Notes under the pieces: generated by a model | Seen by the model: the letters and a program-made list of their open reading frames with translations, nothing else | What the model was told of the DNA's origin: nothing | Databases searched by the model: none | In this document: positions 1-8,346 of the stretch, piece by piece | Layout of the letters: every line of letters begins with the position of its first letter | Position numbering within the stretch: position 1 is the stretch's first letter | Assembly: GCF_001425685.1 (NCBI RefSeq) | Contig: NZ_LMCY01000021.1 | Location: forward strand, 275-64,274 | Origin: Massilia sp. Root335 | GTDB lineage: Bacteria; Pseudomonadota; Gammaproteobacteria; Burkholderiales; Burkholderiaceae_D | Direction: 5' to 3' | Length of the DNA stretch: 64,000 bases | Position numbers and translations under genes: made by a program

Positions 1-1
1 T

Positions 2-77
2 TCGTATCGTGGAACGGGATGCTCACCCAACCGCATCGTATCGTGGTCCGGGATACGCATCCAAGCGCATCGTATTG
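2..77. repeat. 34-bp tandem repeat, two copies plus a partial third
   Basis: Two adjacent 34-base units (2-35 and 36-69) both begin TCGTATCGTGG and share a CGGGAT core. A third copy starts at 70 (TCGTATTGTAGG) and then runs into a different repeat. The array lies downstream of gpsA and continues past the left window edge, so its total copy number is unknown. No coding potential is evident. Confidence 0.6.
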
Positions 78-108
78 TAGGGTGGGCTCCCCGAGCCCGC
101 CATCACGT
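78..108. repeat. Solo hairpin of the GTGGGC/GCCCGC intergenic repeat family
   Basis: The sequence starting TAGGGTGGGC forms a hairpin around GGGCTCCCCGAGCCC and is followed by a degraded CACG motif. The same hairpin type forms one end of larger two-hairpin elements at 38213-38324 and 51955-52033. This looks like a half or decayed copy placed just behind gpsA. Confidence 0.5.
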
Positions 109-128
109 TGCGTAATCGCGTCCTGCAA

Positions 129-1166
129 TCAGGCCAGCTCGTCGCGCGGATCCCGCGCCAATAACCTGGCCACCATGTCGCTGGCGGAATCGTCATCGAA
201 CAACACCCCGGCCACCGCATTGGTGATCGGCATGTCGACGCCCAGCCTGGCCGCCAGCTCACGCACGGCCTTGGCACAGGGCACGCCTTCGGCCACGTGG
301 CCGAGTTCACGGACGATGGTGTCGAGCGGCTTGCCCTGGGCCAGTGCCAGGCCGACGCGGCGGTTGCGCGACAGGTCGCCCGTGCACGTCAGGATCAGGT
401 CGCCCATCCCCGTCAGGCCCATGAAGGTGCCGGCATGGCCGCCCAGCGCCGTGCCGAGGCGGGTGATTTCCGCGAGGCCGCGCGTGATCAGCGCGGCGCG
501 TGCGTTCAATCCGAGTCCCAGGCCGTCGGCCGTGCCGGTGGCGATGGCGAGGATGTTCTTGACGGCGCCGCCGACTTCCACGCCGACCATGTCATCGCAG
601 GAATACACGCGGATATTGCCGCCATGTACGAGCGCAACCACGCGCTCGCGCAGCGTCTTGTCGGTCGACGCGACCGTCAGCGCGCAGGGCAGGCCGCGCG
701 CCACTTCCTGCGCGAACGACGGGCCGGACAGCGCGGCGCCCGGTACGGCAGCGCCCAGCACGTCGCGCACGACCTGGTGCGGCAGCAGGCCGGTCTCGTA
801 TTCGAACCCCTTGCACAGCCAGACGATGTTCGGGACGGCGCGGCCCTTGAGCTGCTCGAGCAGCGGACGCAGGCCGGCCACCGGGCAGGCCGCGATCAGC
901 AGCGGCTCGGCGCCGGGCTGGGCCGCGGCGTCGACTACGTGCGCGACGGCTGCGTCGAAGTCGGCCGTGACGTCCAGGCCGGCCGGCAGCGGGAAGCCGG
1001 GGAGGTAATGGGTGTTTTCGCGCGCGCCGGCAGCCTGCGCCATCTGCGCGGGGTTGCGGCCCCACAGCAGGACGTCGTGGCGCGCCGCGAGCGCGATCGC
1101 CACGGCCGTGCCCCAGGCGCCGGCACCGAGGACGGTGATTTTTTGGGGGGATTTCGGTTCGTGCAT
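129..1166 (-). CDS. gpsA: Glycerol-3-phosphate dehydrogenase [NAD(P)+]
   Basis: This is the cytosolic enzyme that reduces dihydroxyacetone phosphate to sn-glycerol 3-phosphate, the backbone for phospholipid synthesis. The 345-residue protein has the usual family length. It carries a Rossmann motif GAGAWG at residues 15-20, the [11 protein letters not shown] segment, and the C-terminal block [11 protein letters not shown] with the conserved lysine. It is the last gene of a leftward block (rhodanese, grxC, secB, SH3 protein, gpsA), the same order as E. coli yibN-grxC-secB-gpsA with one extra gene. The gene is intact and its identity is secure. Confidence 0.97.
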   Translation of the reverse strand: MHEPKSPQKITVLGAGAWGTAVAIALAARHDVLLWGRNPAQMAQAAGARENTHYLPGFPLPAGLDVTADFDAAVAHVVDAAAQPGAEPLLIAACPVAGLRPLLEQLKGRAVPNIVWLCKGFEYETGLLPHQVVRDVLGAAVPGAALSGPSFAQEVARGLPCALTVASTDKTLRERVVALVHGGNIRVYSCDDMVGVEVGGAVKNILAIATGTADGLGLGLNARAALITRGLAEITRLGTALGGHAGTFMGLTGMGDLILTCTGDLSRNRRVGLALAQGKPLDTIVRELGHVAEGVPCAKAVRELAARLGVDMPITNAVAGVLFDDDSASDMVARLLARDPRDELA

Positions 1167-1177
1167 GGGAGGACGGG

Positions 1178-1633
1178 CTAGATGCCCCAGATGTCGGACG
1201 CCTTGACGTAGCCGCTGATGCCGTCGCGGTGGCGCACGCGCACCCAGATGCCGGTTTCCGGATCGACGAGTTCGAGCAGGACGTTCTTTTCGGCCATCAT
1301 CACGACGGGCGCGTTGTCGTCGGGCGCGGCGCGCACCTTGGCGGAGGCCACGCGCACGATGACGTTGCGCCTGGCCGACAGGTTCCTCGCCTCGGTCCAG
1401 GCCATGTCGCCGGTGGCGTCACGTACCTTGACCCAGTCGCCGTAGCTGAGGACGATCTCGACCGGCATGCCGCTGGGAGCGATGAACAGCTTGCCGCTCC
1501 GGGTGGACGGGGCCTCGTACAGGATCACGGAATGCGCGCCGACTGTCTTGAAATCGAACGCGGCGGCCGCGCACGATGCCAGCAGCAGCATGCTGCCTGC
1601 GATGAGTCGATGGCGGAAACGGATGGGGCGCAT
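1178..1633 (-). CDS. Periplasmic SH3-domain protein
   Basis: This is a 151-residue exported protein of unknown exact role. The N-terminus has a positively charged start, then a hydrophobic stretch ending CAAAAFD. That fits a signal peptide, and a lipoprotein-like Cys lies near residue 21. Two bacterial SH3-like segments follow (about residues 32-88 and 89-150), the second with [19 protein letters not shown] and a closing GYVKASDIW, typical of ligand-binding SH3_3 domains. The ATG at 1633 was chosen because longer in-frame versions run into secB and lack a signal peptide. It lies between secB and gpsA, 11 bases from gpsA. Cell-wall binding is likely from the fold, but unproven. Confidence 0.8.
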   Translation of the reverse strand: MRPIRFRHRLIAGSMLLLASCAAAAFDFKTVGAHSVILYEAPSTRSGKLFIAPSGMPVEIVLSYGDWVKVRDATGDMAWTEARNLSARRNVIVRVASAKVRAAPDDNAPVVMMAEKNVLLELVDPETGIWVRVRHRDGISGYVKASDIWGI

Positions 1634-1718
1634 GTGGGCCTTTGAAGACGGTACACGCTGAGGCCGGGCTGGATCGACCGGCACGAAGCGTGTCGGCAAA
1701 AGCGCGTCAATGAAACGA

Positions 1719-1757
1719 GGCGTCCGGCCCCGCCCGGGAGGAGCGGTGCGGGACGCC
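1719..1757 (-). terminator. Possible hairpin downstream of secB
   Basis: The 7-bp arms GGCGTCC (1719-1725) and GGACGCC (1751-1757) lie just past the secB stop codon. On the minus strand the distal arm is followed by TCGTTTCATT, a weak T-rich stretch. It may attenuate transcription between secB and the SH3 gene. The loop is long, so confidence is low. Confidence 0.25.
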
Positions 1758-1764
1758 CGGGATA

Positions 1765-2238
1765 TTACTGGTTGCCAGCCGGCGTGCCCGCTGCGGCAGC
1801 CTGCTCGGCCAGCGCCTGGCGACGCTGCTGGTAGAACACTTCGAAGTTGATCTCGGCCAGGTGGACCGGCGGGAAACCGGCACGGGTGATCACGTCGGCG
1901 ATGTTCGCACGCAGGTACGGATAGATGATGTTCGGGCAACCGATGCCCAGCAGCGGATCCATCTGGTCGGCCGGGATGTTGCGGGCTTCGAAGATACCTG
2001 CCTGCTTGCCTTCGGCCAGGAAAGCAACCTTGTCCTTGACCTTGGCGGTCACGGTGATGGTGACGGTCGATTCGTAGATGCCATCGGCGATGCCCTCGGC
2101 GCCGACGTCCAGCGAGACCTCGATGGTCGGGGCTTCCTGCTCCAGGAAGATTGCCGGGGAATTCGGTTGTTCCAGCGACAGATCTTTCAGGTAGATACGC
2201 TGGATTTGGAATACGGGTTGCAGGTTTTCGTCAGCCAT
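1765..2238 (-). CDS. secB: Protein-export chaperone SecB
   Basis: SecB is a cytosolic tetrameric chaperone that keeps preproteins unfolded and hands them to SecA. The 157-residue protein begins [20 protein letters not shown] and contains the conserved centre [24 protein letters not shown] block, [13 protein letters not shown] and [13 protein letters not shown]. The ATG at 2238 gives the family N-terminus; a start 13 codons upstream is possible but adds a non-homologous extension. Its place next to grxC and gpsA matches other proteobacteria. Confidence 0.97.
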   Translation of the reverse strand: MADENLQPVFQIQRIYLKDLSLEQPNSPAIFLEQEAPTIEVSLDVGAEGIADGIYESTVTITVTAKVKDKVAFLAEGKQAGIFEARNIPADQMDPLLGIGCPNIIYPYLRANIADVITRAGFPPVHLAEINFEVFYQQRRQALAEQAAAAGTPAGNQ

Positions 2239-2372
2239 GGAACGCTTTCGTGTAATTTTTAAGAAGAACGGCATCATCCTGCCATTCGAGGTGCTTGACT
2301 TGTCAAGGCGCCGGCAATTGTATCAAAACCAATTCGGTTTCAATAGCAGCGGGCCGGCGCCCCTGCGCAGGC

Positions 2373-2642
2373 TCAGGCCGCAGCGCCGTTGAGCAGCGGG
2401 TCCAGCCGGCCCGCCTGGTCGAGGGCATACAGATCGTCGAAGCCGCCCACATGGGTATTGCCCACGTAAATCTGCGGCACCGTACGGCGGCCCGTGCGCT
2501 GCATCATGATCGCACGTTGTTCCGGATCAAGGTCGACGCGAATGCGTTCGATGTCGGTCACGCCCTTGGCTTCCAGCAGGCGCTCGGCGCGTACGCAGTA
2601 GGGGCAGCTGGCGGTGTGATAGAGAACAACATGGGCTGTCAT
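2373..2642 (-). CDS. grxC: Glutaredoxin 3
   Basis: This is an 89-residue dithiol glutaredoxin that reduces disulfides and glutathione mixed disulfides in the cytosol using GSH. The active site CPYC lies at about residues 13-16 in a TASCPYCVRAE context. The TVPQIYVGNTHVGGFDD segment supplies the cis-proline and the GG glutathione-binding turn. It lies 17 bases after the rhodanese gene and upstream of secB, probably in one transcript. Confidence 0.96.
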   Translation of the reverse strand: MTAHVVLYHTASCPYCVRAERLLEAKGVTDIERIRVDLDPEQRAIMMQRTGRRTVPQIYVGNTHVGGFDDLYALDQAGRLDPLLNGAAA

Positions 2643-2659
2643 GGCAGTATCCTTTCAAA

Positions 2660-3064
2660 TTATTTGATCAGGGGCAGGCCGGCAGCCGTCCAGGCCGCAG
2701 TGCCGCCTTCCAGGCCATAGATATCTTCGAACCCTGCCGCTTTCAACAGGCGCGCTGCTTTATCGGCGTGTTTGCCGTCTTGATCGACGACAATGATGGT
2801 CTTGACTTTCGACTTGTCCAGCTCGCCGGTACGATTGCCCAAGTCTGACAGCGGAATGTGTTTTGCGTCGCGCAGGTGCCCTGCGGCAAACTCGTCGGCG
2901 CTGCGCACATCGATCACGGCGGTGGATTTGCCGCGGTTGATCATCTGGGTGGCCTGCAGCGGCGAGGCCTGGCGGCCACGCGGCGCCAGCGATAACCACA
3001 GCAGCGCACCCCCCGACAGGGCGGCGATCGCAACAGTGATGAAATGGTCGATGATGAATTTCAC
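2660..3064 (-). CDS. Membrane-anchored rhodanese-like protein without the catalytic Cys
   Basis: This 134-residue protein has one N-terminal membrane segment (about residues 5-27) and a rhodanese fold (AVIDVRSADEFAAGHL, then IYGLEGGTAAW near the end). It is positioned like E. coli yibN. In active rhodaneses the loop after the VVV strand starts with a Cys that carries the persulfide. Here the strand IIVVDQDGKHA has no Cys, and none occurs anywhere in the protein, so sulfur transfer by the usual mechanism is not expected. It may act as a binding or scaffold domain at the inner membrane. Confidence 0.85.
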   Translation of the reverse strand: MKFIIDHFITVAIAALSGGALLWLSLAPRGRQASPLQATQMINRGKSTAVIDVRSADEFAAGHLRDAKHIPLSDLGNRTGELDKSKVKTIIVVDQDGKHADKAARLLKAAGFEDIYGLEGGTAAWTAAGLPLIK

Positions 3065-3074
3065 GAAGGTTCCG

Positions 3075-3103
3075 TTGGTTGAACTGAATCATCGCATTAT
3101 AAA
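3075..3103 (+). promoter_or_regulatory. Candidate sigma-70 promoter for gpmA
   Basis: TTGGTT (3075-3080) and TATAAA (3098-3103) are separated by 17 bases, with gpmA starting about 50 bases downstream. The -10 box is good and the -35 box is weak. It lies in the 88-base gap between the divergent rhodanese and gpmA genes. Confidence 0.4.
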
Positions 3104-3152
3104 ATAGAAGTCGGATCGGTATTTCCTGCTCACTTTTTTCTATAAAGCACCT

Positions 3153-3899
3153 ATGTACAAAATCGTATTCATGCGCCACGGCGAGTCCACCTGGAACCTC
3201 GAGAACCGTTTCACCGGCTGGACCGATGTCGACCTGACCGAAAAAGGCGTCAACGAAGCCAAGACCGCGGGCCGCCTGCTGAAGGAAGCCGGCTTCACCT
3301 TCGACCTGGCCTATACCTCGGTCCTGAAACGTGCGATCCGCACGCTGTGGCTGGCCATGGACGAGATGGACATGATGTGGCTGCCGGTCAAGAACGACTG
3401 GCGCCTGAACGAGCGCCACTACGGCGCCCTGCAGGGCCTGGACAAGGGCGAGACCGCCGCCAAGTTCGGCGACGAGCAGGTGCTCGTGTGGCGCCGCAGC
3501 TACGACACGCCGCCGCCCGCGCTGGAAGCCAACGATCCGCGCACGTCGTTCGACGACCCGCGCTACGCCGGCCTCGACAAGGCGCAGATCCCGCTGACCG
3601 AATGCCTGAAGGATACCGTCGCCCGCGTGATGCCGGCCTGGGACGAGGAAATCGCCCCGGCGATCCGCGCCGGCAAGCAGATCCTGATCTCGGCCCACGG
3701 CAACAGCCTGCGCGCCGTGATCAAGATGCTGGACAACATCAGCGACAGCGACATCGTCGGGCTGAACATCCCGAACGGCACCCCGCTCGTGTACGAGCTG
3801 GACGCGGACCTGAAGCCGATCCGCCATTACTACCTGGGCGACCAGGACGCGATCGCGGCCGCCATGGCCGCCGTGGCCAACCAAGGGAAGGCGAAGTAA
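3153..3899 (+). CDS. gpmA: 2,3-bisphosphoglycerate-dependent phosphoglycerate mutase
   Basis: This glycolytic/gluconeogenic enzyme interconverts 3- and 2-phosphoglycerate through a phosphohistidine. The 248-residue protein starts [15 protein letters not shown], with the phosphorylated His in the RHGE motif at residue 9. It has the second catalytic His in [11 protein letters not shown] and the dPGM-specific [18 protein letters not shown] block. It starts the rightward block gpmA-envC-ctpA-moeB; phosphoglycerate mutase next to envC also occurs in E. coli, though with the unrelated GpmM. Confidence 0.97.
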   Translation: MYKIVFMRHGESTWNLENRFTGWTDVDLTEKGVNEAKTAGRLLKEAGFTFDLAYTSVLKRAIRTLWLAMDEMDMMWLPVKNDWRLNERHYGALQGLDKGETAAKFGDEQVLVWRRSYDTPPPALEANDPRTSFDDPRYAGLDKAQIPLTECLKDTVARVMPAWDEEIAPAIRAGKQILISAHGNSLRAVIKMLDNISDSDIVGLNIPNGTPLVYELDADLKPIRHYYLGDQDAIAAAMAAVANQGKAK

Positions 3900-3902
3900 G
3901 TC

Positions 3903-5375
3903 TTGCTTTCCTTCGTGAAGTCGACGTCCGCGGGCCTGTCCGTCCGCGGCAAGCTGTTGTGCGGCCTGCTGGCCTGCGTGTTCGCCTTCGGCAGCGCGCA
4001 GGCGGCGCCGCGCCAGACCGCGCGCAGCAAGCAGAAAGCCGCCGCCGAGGCGGCGCGCGCCGGTATCCAGCAAAAGCTCAGTGCTCTCAAGAAGGACATC
4101 ACCCGCACCGAGAGCGAAAAGGAAGACGCGGCCGACGAGCTGGCCGAGTCGGAAGAAGCGATTTCCGACGCCAACCGCTCGCTGCGTGAACTGGCCGACG
4201 AGCAGGCCGCCACCAATGCCAAGCTCAAGGATCTCGCGACGGAAGAGGAGCGTCTCGGCAATACCATCGCGGCCCAGAAGCGCCAACTGGCCAAGCTGTT
4301 GCGTGAGCACTATGTTGCCGGCAACGAGGACCGCATCAAGCTGCTGCTGTCGGGCGATAACCCGAACCGCATCAACCGCGACCTGCAGATGATGGCCTAC
4401 GTGTCGCAGGCGCAAGCCAGATTATTGAATTCCCTGCGCGCCAACCTGGCGGCCGTCGAGGCGAATCACGCCCAGACCCAGAACGCCCGGGACGAGCTGG
4501 AAGAAATTGCACAAGAGCAGAAGTCGCAGAAGGCGCTGCTCGAAAAAGAAAAGGGCAAGCGCGCCACGCTGCTGGCGAATTTGTCGAGCAAGTTGACGGA
4601 CCAGCGCAAGCAGGCGAGCCGCCTGGAGCAGGACGAGCAGCGCATGAGCGGCCTCGTCGATCGCCTGACGCGCCTGATCCGCGAACAGGAAATCGCGGCC
4701 GCGGCCGAGCGCAAGCGCCAGCAGGCACTCGCGGCGGCCCGCGCCAAGGCCGCCGCCGAGGCGAAGGAACGCGCGCTGGCGCGGGCGAACGCCCGGCGCG
4801 AAGAGCGCGAACGCCTGGCGCGCGAAGCGGCAAGGGAAGCAGCCAAGACCGGCAGACCCGTCAAGCCGTTGCCGCCGCCGAAACCGGAACCCGAAGAGAC
4901 TCGGGTGGCCGAGGAGCCGCCGAAACAGGAAGCGCCGCAGCGCAGCGCCGACACCGCGCTCGCCGCCGACCTGCCGAGCGGCGCATTCGAGAGCCTGCGC
5001 GGTCGCCTGCCGGCCCCGATCTCCGGCAAGATCGCGGCCCGTTTCGGCGCCAAGCGCGGCGACGGGCCGACGTGGCGCGGCATGTTCATCAAGGCGCCGG
5101 AAGGCACCGATGTGCGCGCCATCGCGGCCGGACGTGTCGTGTTCGCCAACTGGATGCGCGGCTACGGTAATTTGATCATCATCAATCATGGCGGCGAGTA
5201 CCTGTCGATCTATGGAAACAACCAGACGCTGATGAAACAGGCCGGCGACGCGGTCAAGCCGGGCGACGTCATCGCCAGTGCGGGCAATACCGGCGGCAAC
5301 GAGGAATCGGGGCTATACTTTGAGCTCAGGCATCTCGGAAAAGCGTTCGATCCGTCGAGCTGGGTCAGGTTCTAA
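3903..5375 (+). CDS. EnvC-type murein hydrolase activator (degenerate LytM/M23)
   Basis: This is a periplasmic activator of the cell-separation amidases. The 490-residue protein has a signal peptide (residues 1-35, cleaved near SAQAAP), a long Ala/Glu/Lys/Arg-rich coiled coil (about 40-330) and a C-terminal LytM domain (about 360-490). The zinc ligands of active M23 enzymes are missing: the first HxxxD site reads TWRGMFI, the HLS site reads YGNNQ, and the last HxH site reads LYFELRH, as in E. coli EnvC. It therefore probably activates AmiA/B/C-type amidases rather than cutting peptidoglycan. The start is TTG, 3 bases after gpmA; no ATG would keep the signal peptide. Confidence 0.9.
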   Translation: MLSFVKSTSAGLSVRGKLLCGLLACVFAFGSAQAAPRQTARSKQKAAAEAARAGIQQKLSALKKDITRTESEKEDAADELAESEEAISDANRSLRELADEQAATNAKLKDLATEEERLGNTIAAQKRQLAKLLREHYVAGNEDRIKLLLSGDNPNRINRDLQMMAYVSQAQARLLNSLRANLAAVEANHAQTQNARDELEEIAQEQKSQKALLEKEKGKRATLLANLSSKLTDQRKQASRLEQDEQRMSGLVDRLTRLIREQEIAAAAERKRQQALAAARAKAAAEAKERALARANARREERERLAREAAREAAKTGRPVKPLPPPKPEPEETRVAEEPPKQEAPQRSADTALAADLPSGAFESLRGRLPAPISGKIAARFGAKRGDGPTWRGMFIKAPEGTDVRAIAAGRVVFANWMRGYGNLIIINHGGEYLSIYGNNQTLMKQAGDAVKPGDVIASAGNTGGNEESGLYFELRHLGKAFDPSSWVRF

Positions 5376-5403
5376 TTTCCGGAAGCATAATCCAGGAACA
5401 AGC

Positions 5404-6921
5404 ATGGGCAAGAAACTCAAGAACCTCGGTCTGATCGGCCTCGGCATGGTGGCCGGGGTGGCCGCCTCGGTCCAGTACTCGGCGCTGGCGCAAAAGGGCG
5501 GCGACGCCCCGCTGCCCCTGGACCAGCTGCGCCAGCTGGCCGACGTGTATGCCCTGATCAAGAGCGATTATGTCGAGAAGGTCGACGACAAGAAGCTGCT
5601 GTCCGACGCCATCGCCGGCATGGTGAACTCGCTCGATCCGCACTCCGTCTACCTCGACCAGAAGGACTTCGCCGAGATGCGCGAAGAGGTGCAGGGCCGC
5701 TTCGTCGGCCTCGGCATCGAGATCGCGATGGAAGACGGCTACGTCAAGATCGTCTCTCCCATCGACGATTCGCCCGCCTACCGCGCCGGCATCAAGGCCG
5801 GAGATTTGATCACCCGCATCGACAACGTGCCGGTGAAAGGCCTGTCGCTGGACGACGCCATCAAGCGCATGCGCGGCGAGCCGCACAGCAAGGTGATGCT
5901 GACCATCGCCCGCCGCGGCGCCGACGCGCCCTGGGTCGTGCCCATCGTGCGCGAGGAAATCCACGTGGCCAGCGTCAAGGCGAAGATGATCGAGCCGGGC
6001 TATGCCTGGCTGCGCATCAACCAGTTCCAGGAAGAGACCCTGGACGAGGTCGCCGACAAGCTGAAGGATTTATACGCCCGCAACCCGAACATCAAGGGCC
6101 TCGTGCTCGATCTGCGCAACGATCCGGGCGGCCTGCTGCCGAGCGCGATCGGCGTCTCGGCCGCGTTCCTGCCGGCGAACGACGTGATCGTCTCGACGAA
6201 GGGCCAGCTGTCCGATTCGAACGCCACGTTCTACGGGCGGCGCGAATTCTATGCCGTCAAGCCGGGCGCCGATCCGCTCGCCAAGCTGCCGGCCGCACTG
6301 AAAACCGTGCCGATGGTGGTGCTGGTCAACACGGGCTCGGCATCGGCCTCGGAAATCGTCGCCGGTGCCCTGCAGGATTACAAGCGCGCCATCGTGATGG
6401 GTAGCCAGACCTTCGGCAAGGGATCCGTGCAGACCTTGCGCCAGCTGACGCCCGACACGGCCGTCAAGCTGACGACGGCACGCTACTACACGCCGAAAGG
6501 CCGCTCGATCCAGGCGCTGGGCATCGTGCCCGACCTCAAGGTCGACGAGACGCCGGAAGGCGACGGCCTGAACGCCGTGCGCGTGCGCGAAGCCGACCTG
6601 GATCACCACCTGACGAACGAGGCGGCCGACAGCAAGAGCGCCAGCGCCAAGTCGCGCCGCGACGAGCTCGAGGAAGAACAGTTCACCGTGGCTGCGATGA
6701 AGAACGCCAAGCCGCTCGAATTCGGCGCCAAGGACGATTTCCAGCTGGCGCAGGCCCTCAATCACTTCAAGGGCCTGAAGGTCGAACTGGCCAAGGCCGA
6801 TCCGGACGAGGACAAGCCGGCGCCGGCCAGGCTGCCGGGCCAGGAACCGAAGCCGGCCGACATCAAGGACGGCGCGAAGCCGCCGGCCCTGGAGCTCAAG
6901 TCGCCCGTGCCGAAGAAATGA
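5404..6921 (+). CDS. C-terminal processing peptidase, S41 family
   Basis: This is a periplasmic serine protease with a Ser-Lys dyad, 505 residues. It has an N-terminal signal or anchor (about 1-29), a PDZ domain (about 95-165: GLGIEIAMEDGYVKIVSPIDDSPAYRAGI) and the S41 catalytic core. The core carries the GSASASE loop (311-317) and the Lys in TFGKGSV (about 339). A charged, Lys/Pro-rich tail follows residue 400. The start ATG at 5404 lies 28 bases after envC. Co-transcription with an amidase activator suggests a part in peptidoglycan hydrolase turnover, which is inference. Confidence 0.93.
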   Translation: MGKKLKNLGLIGLGMVAGVAASVQYSALAQKGGDAPLPLDQLRQLADVYALIKSDYVEKVDDKKLLSDAIAGMVNSLDPHSVYLDQKDFAEMREEVQGRFVGLGIEIAMEDGYVKIVSPIDDSPAYRAGIKAGDLITRIDNVPVKGLSLDDAIKRMRGEPHSKVMLTIARRGADAPWVVPIVREEIHVASVKAKMIEPGYAWLRINQFQEETLDEVADKLKDLYARNPNIKGLVLDLRNDPGGLLPSAIGVSAAFLPANDVIVSTKGQLSDSNATFYGRREFYAVKPGADPLAKLPAALKTVPMVVLVNTGSASASEIVAGALQDYKRAIVMGSQTFGKGSVQTLRQLTPDTAVKLTTARYYTPKGRSIQALGIVPDLKVDETPEGDGLNAVRVREADLDHHLTNEAADSKSASAKSRRDELEEEQFTVAAMKNAKPLEFGAKDDFQLAQALNHFKGLKVELAKADPDEDKPAPARLPGQEPKPADIKDGAKPPALELKSPVPKK

Positions 6922-6952
6922 TGCGCGCCGCGACGATGGAAAGAGGCTGGCG

Positions 6953-7714
6953 ATGAACGACCAGCAGCTGCTGCGCTATTCGCGCCATATCCTGCTCGAC
7001 GAGATCGGCATCGAAGGCCAGGACCGCCTGCTGCGCGCGCGCGCGCTCGTGATCGGCGCCGGCGGCCTCGGTTCGCCGGCCGCGCTGTATCTTGCCGCGA
7101 GCGGCGTCGGGCGCCTGACCCTCGTCGACGACGACACCGTCGACCTGACGAACCTGCAGCGCCAGGTGATGCACACGACGGCGCGCGTGGGCCAGCCCAA
7201 GGTCGAGTCCGGCCGTGAAGCCCTGCATCAGATCAATCCCGACGTCGAGGTCGTCGCCTTGCGCGAGCGCGCCGATGCCGCGCGTTTAGGGGAACTCGTG
7301 CGCGCTGCCGATGTCGTACTCGACTGCAGCGACAACTTCGCCACCCGCCATGCCGTCAACCGTGCCTGCGTTGCCGCCGGCGTCCCGCTCGTCGCGGGCG
7401 CCGCGATCCGTTTCGACGGGCAGATCTCGGTCTACGACGTACGCGACCCCGCGTCGCCCTGCTATGCCTGCCTGTTCCCCGAGGACGGCAAGTTCGAGGA
7501 AGTCGCGTGCAGCACCATGGGCGTGTTCGCGCCGCTGGTGGGCATCGTCGGCGCGATGCAGGCGGCCGAGGCGCTCAAGGTGCTGGCCGGGAGCGGCCGT
7601 TCGCTGGCGGGCCGGCTGCAGATGCTGGATGCGCGCGCCATGGAATGGACCGAGATCGGCGTGGCGCGCAACCCGTGCTGTCCCGTATGCGCGGGACGCC
7701 CTGGCGTAGAATAG
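6953..7714 (+). CDS. MoeB/ThiF/HesA-family adenylyltransferase
   Basis: This E1-like enzyme adenylates the C-terminal glycine of a ubiquitin-fold sulfur carrier such as MoaD or ThiS. The 253-residue protein has the ATP-binding GAGGLGSP (35-42), the RLTLVDDDTVDLTNLQRQ block, and zinc-binding CYAC (170-173) with CPVC near the C-terminus. A conserved Cys sits in ACSTMGV (186). No rhodanese domain is attached. MoaD or ThiS partners are not in the window, so the MoeB versus ThiF choice is open; the length fits MoeB. Confidence 0.9.
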   Translation: MNDQQLLRYSRHILLDEIGIEGQDRLLRARALVIGAGGLGSPAALYLAASGVGRLTLVDDDTVDLTNLQRQVMHTTARVGQPKVESGREALHQINPDVEVVALRERADAARLGELVRAADVVLDCSDNFATRHAVNRACVAAGVPLVAGAAIRFDGQISVYDVRDPASPCYACLFPEDGKFEEVACSTMGVFAPLVGIVGAMQAAEALKVLAGSGRSLAGRLQMLDARAMEWTEIGVARNPCCPVCAGRPGVE

Positions 7715-7773
7715 GCCGCCTCGTCGGTCGGTCACGCACCGAAGGTGTCCATTTTGTGTCGGGTATCTTACAA

Positions 7774-7810
7774 TTGGACAATTTTCCGAACGAGTTGGAA
7801 AATTTTCCAA
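7774..7810. promoter_or_regulatory. Tandem palindromes, candidate operator of the gsp operon
   Basis: A perfect 16-base palindrome TTGGAAAATTTTCCAA lies at 7795-7810. A related copy TTGGACAATTTTCCGA lies at 7774-7789, exactly 21 bp upstream, so both are on the same face of the helix. They stand alone in an A/T-rich pocket 70-100 bases before gspG. This is what a cooperatively bound dimeric regulator would need. I do not recognise the regulator. Confidence 0.6.
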
Positions 7811-7817
7811 AATAGTT

Positions 7818-7850
7818 TTGACGGCATCCGGTCTCGTTCGGCCTTATACT
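7818..7850 (+). promoter_or_regulatory. Weak promoter candidate for gspG
   Basis: TTGACG (7818-7823) and TATACT (7845-7850) are good boxes, but the spacing is 21 bases, well above the usual 17. The promoter may need the factor that binds the palindromes just upstream. It ends 27 bases before the gspG start. Confidence 0.3.
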
Positions 7851-7877
7851 GCTTTTTCGACCATAACCTTCACATCT

Positions 7878-8333
7878 ATGCAGAACTCAAAGCATCGTTT
7901 CGCACGGCAGCGCCGCCAGGGTGGTTTCACCCTCGTCGAAATCATGGTCGTCGTGGTCATCATCGGCATCCTGGGCGCGCTCGTCGTGCCCAAGCTGCTT
8001 GGGCGCACCGGCGAATCGCGCGTGGCCGCGGCCCGTGTCGACATCGCCACGCTGATGTCGGCGCTCAAGCTGTACAAGCTCGATAACCAGCGCTATCCGA
8101 CCACCGAGCAGGGCCTGCAGGCGCTCGTCCAGAAGCCGACCAGCGGCCCGGCCGCCAACGGCTGGAAGGAAGGCGGCTACCTCGACAAGCTGCCCAAGGA
8201 TCCGTGGGGTACGCCTTACCAGTACCTGTCGCCCGGCCTGCACGGCGAGGTCGACATATTCTCGCTGGGCGCGGACGGCCAGCCTGGCGGCACCGGCGAG
8301 GATGCCGACATCGGCTCGTGGGACAACAAATAA
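7878..8333 (+). CDS. gspG: Type II secretion major pseudopilin GspG
   Basis: GspG forms the shaft of the type II pseudopilus. The 151-residue protein has a short basic leader ending QRRQGG, the prepilin peptidase site G^FTLVE and a hydrophobic helix (VEIMVVVVIIGILGALVVP). A globular C-terminal part contains DNQRYPTTEQGLQALVQKP and a closing DIGSWD typical of GspG calcium-binding loops. The ATG at 7878 gives a normal leader; an upstream TTG would give an odd extension. It is first in a twelve-gene operon. Confidence 0.97.
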   Translation: MQNSKHRFARQRRQGGFTLVEIMVVVVIIGILGALVVPKLLGRTGESRVAAARVDIATLMSALKLYKLDNQRYPTTEQGLQALVQKPTSGPAANGWKEGGYLDKLPKDPWGTPYQYLSPGLHGEVDIFSLGADGQPGGTGEDADIGSWDNK

Positions 8334-8346
8334 TCCCGATACGCCG

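Noticed and set aside
2760..4415. 551-codon minus-strand frame running through gpmA and into the rhodanese gene
   Set aside because: It mixes the antisense of gpmA/envC with an out-of-frame reading of the rhodanese gene; no single product is supported.
3903..5375. Active M23 metallopeptidase
   Set aside because: The zinc-ligand histidines are replaced as in EnvC, so an activator is the better call.
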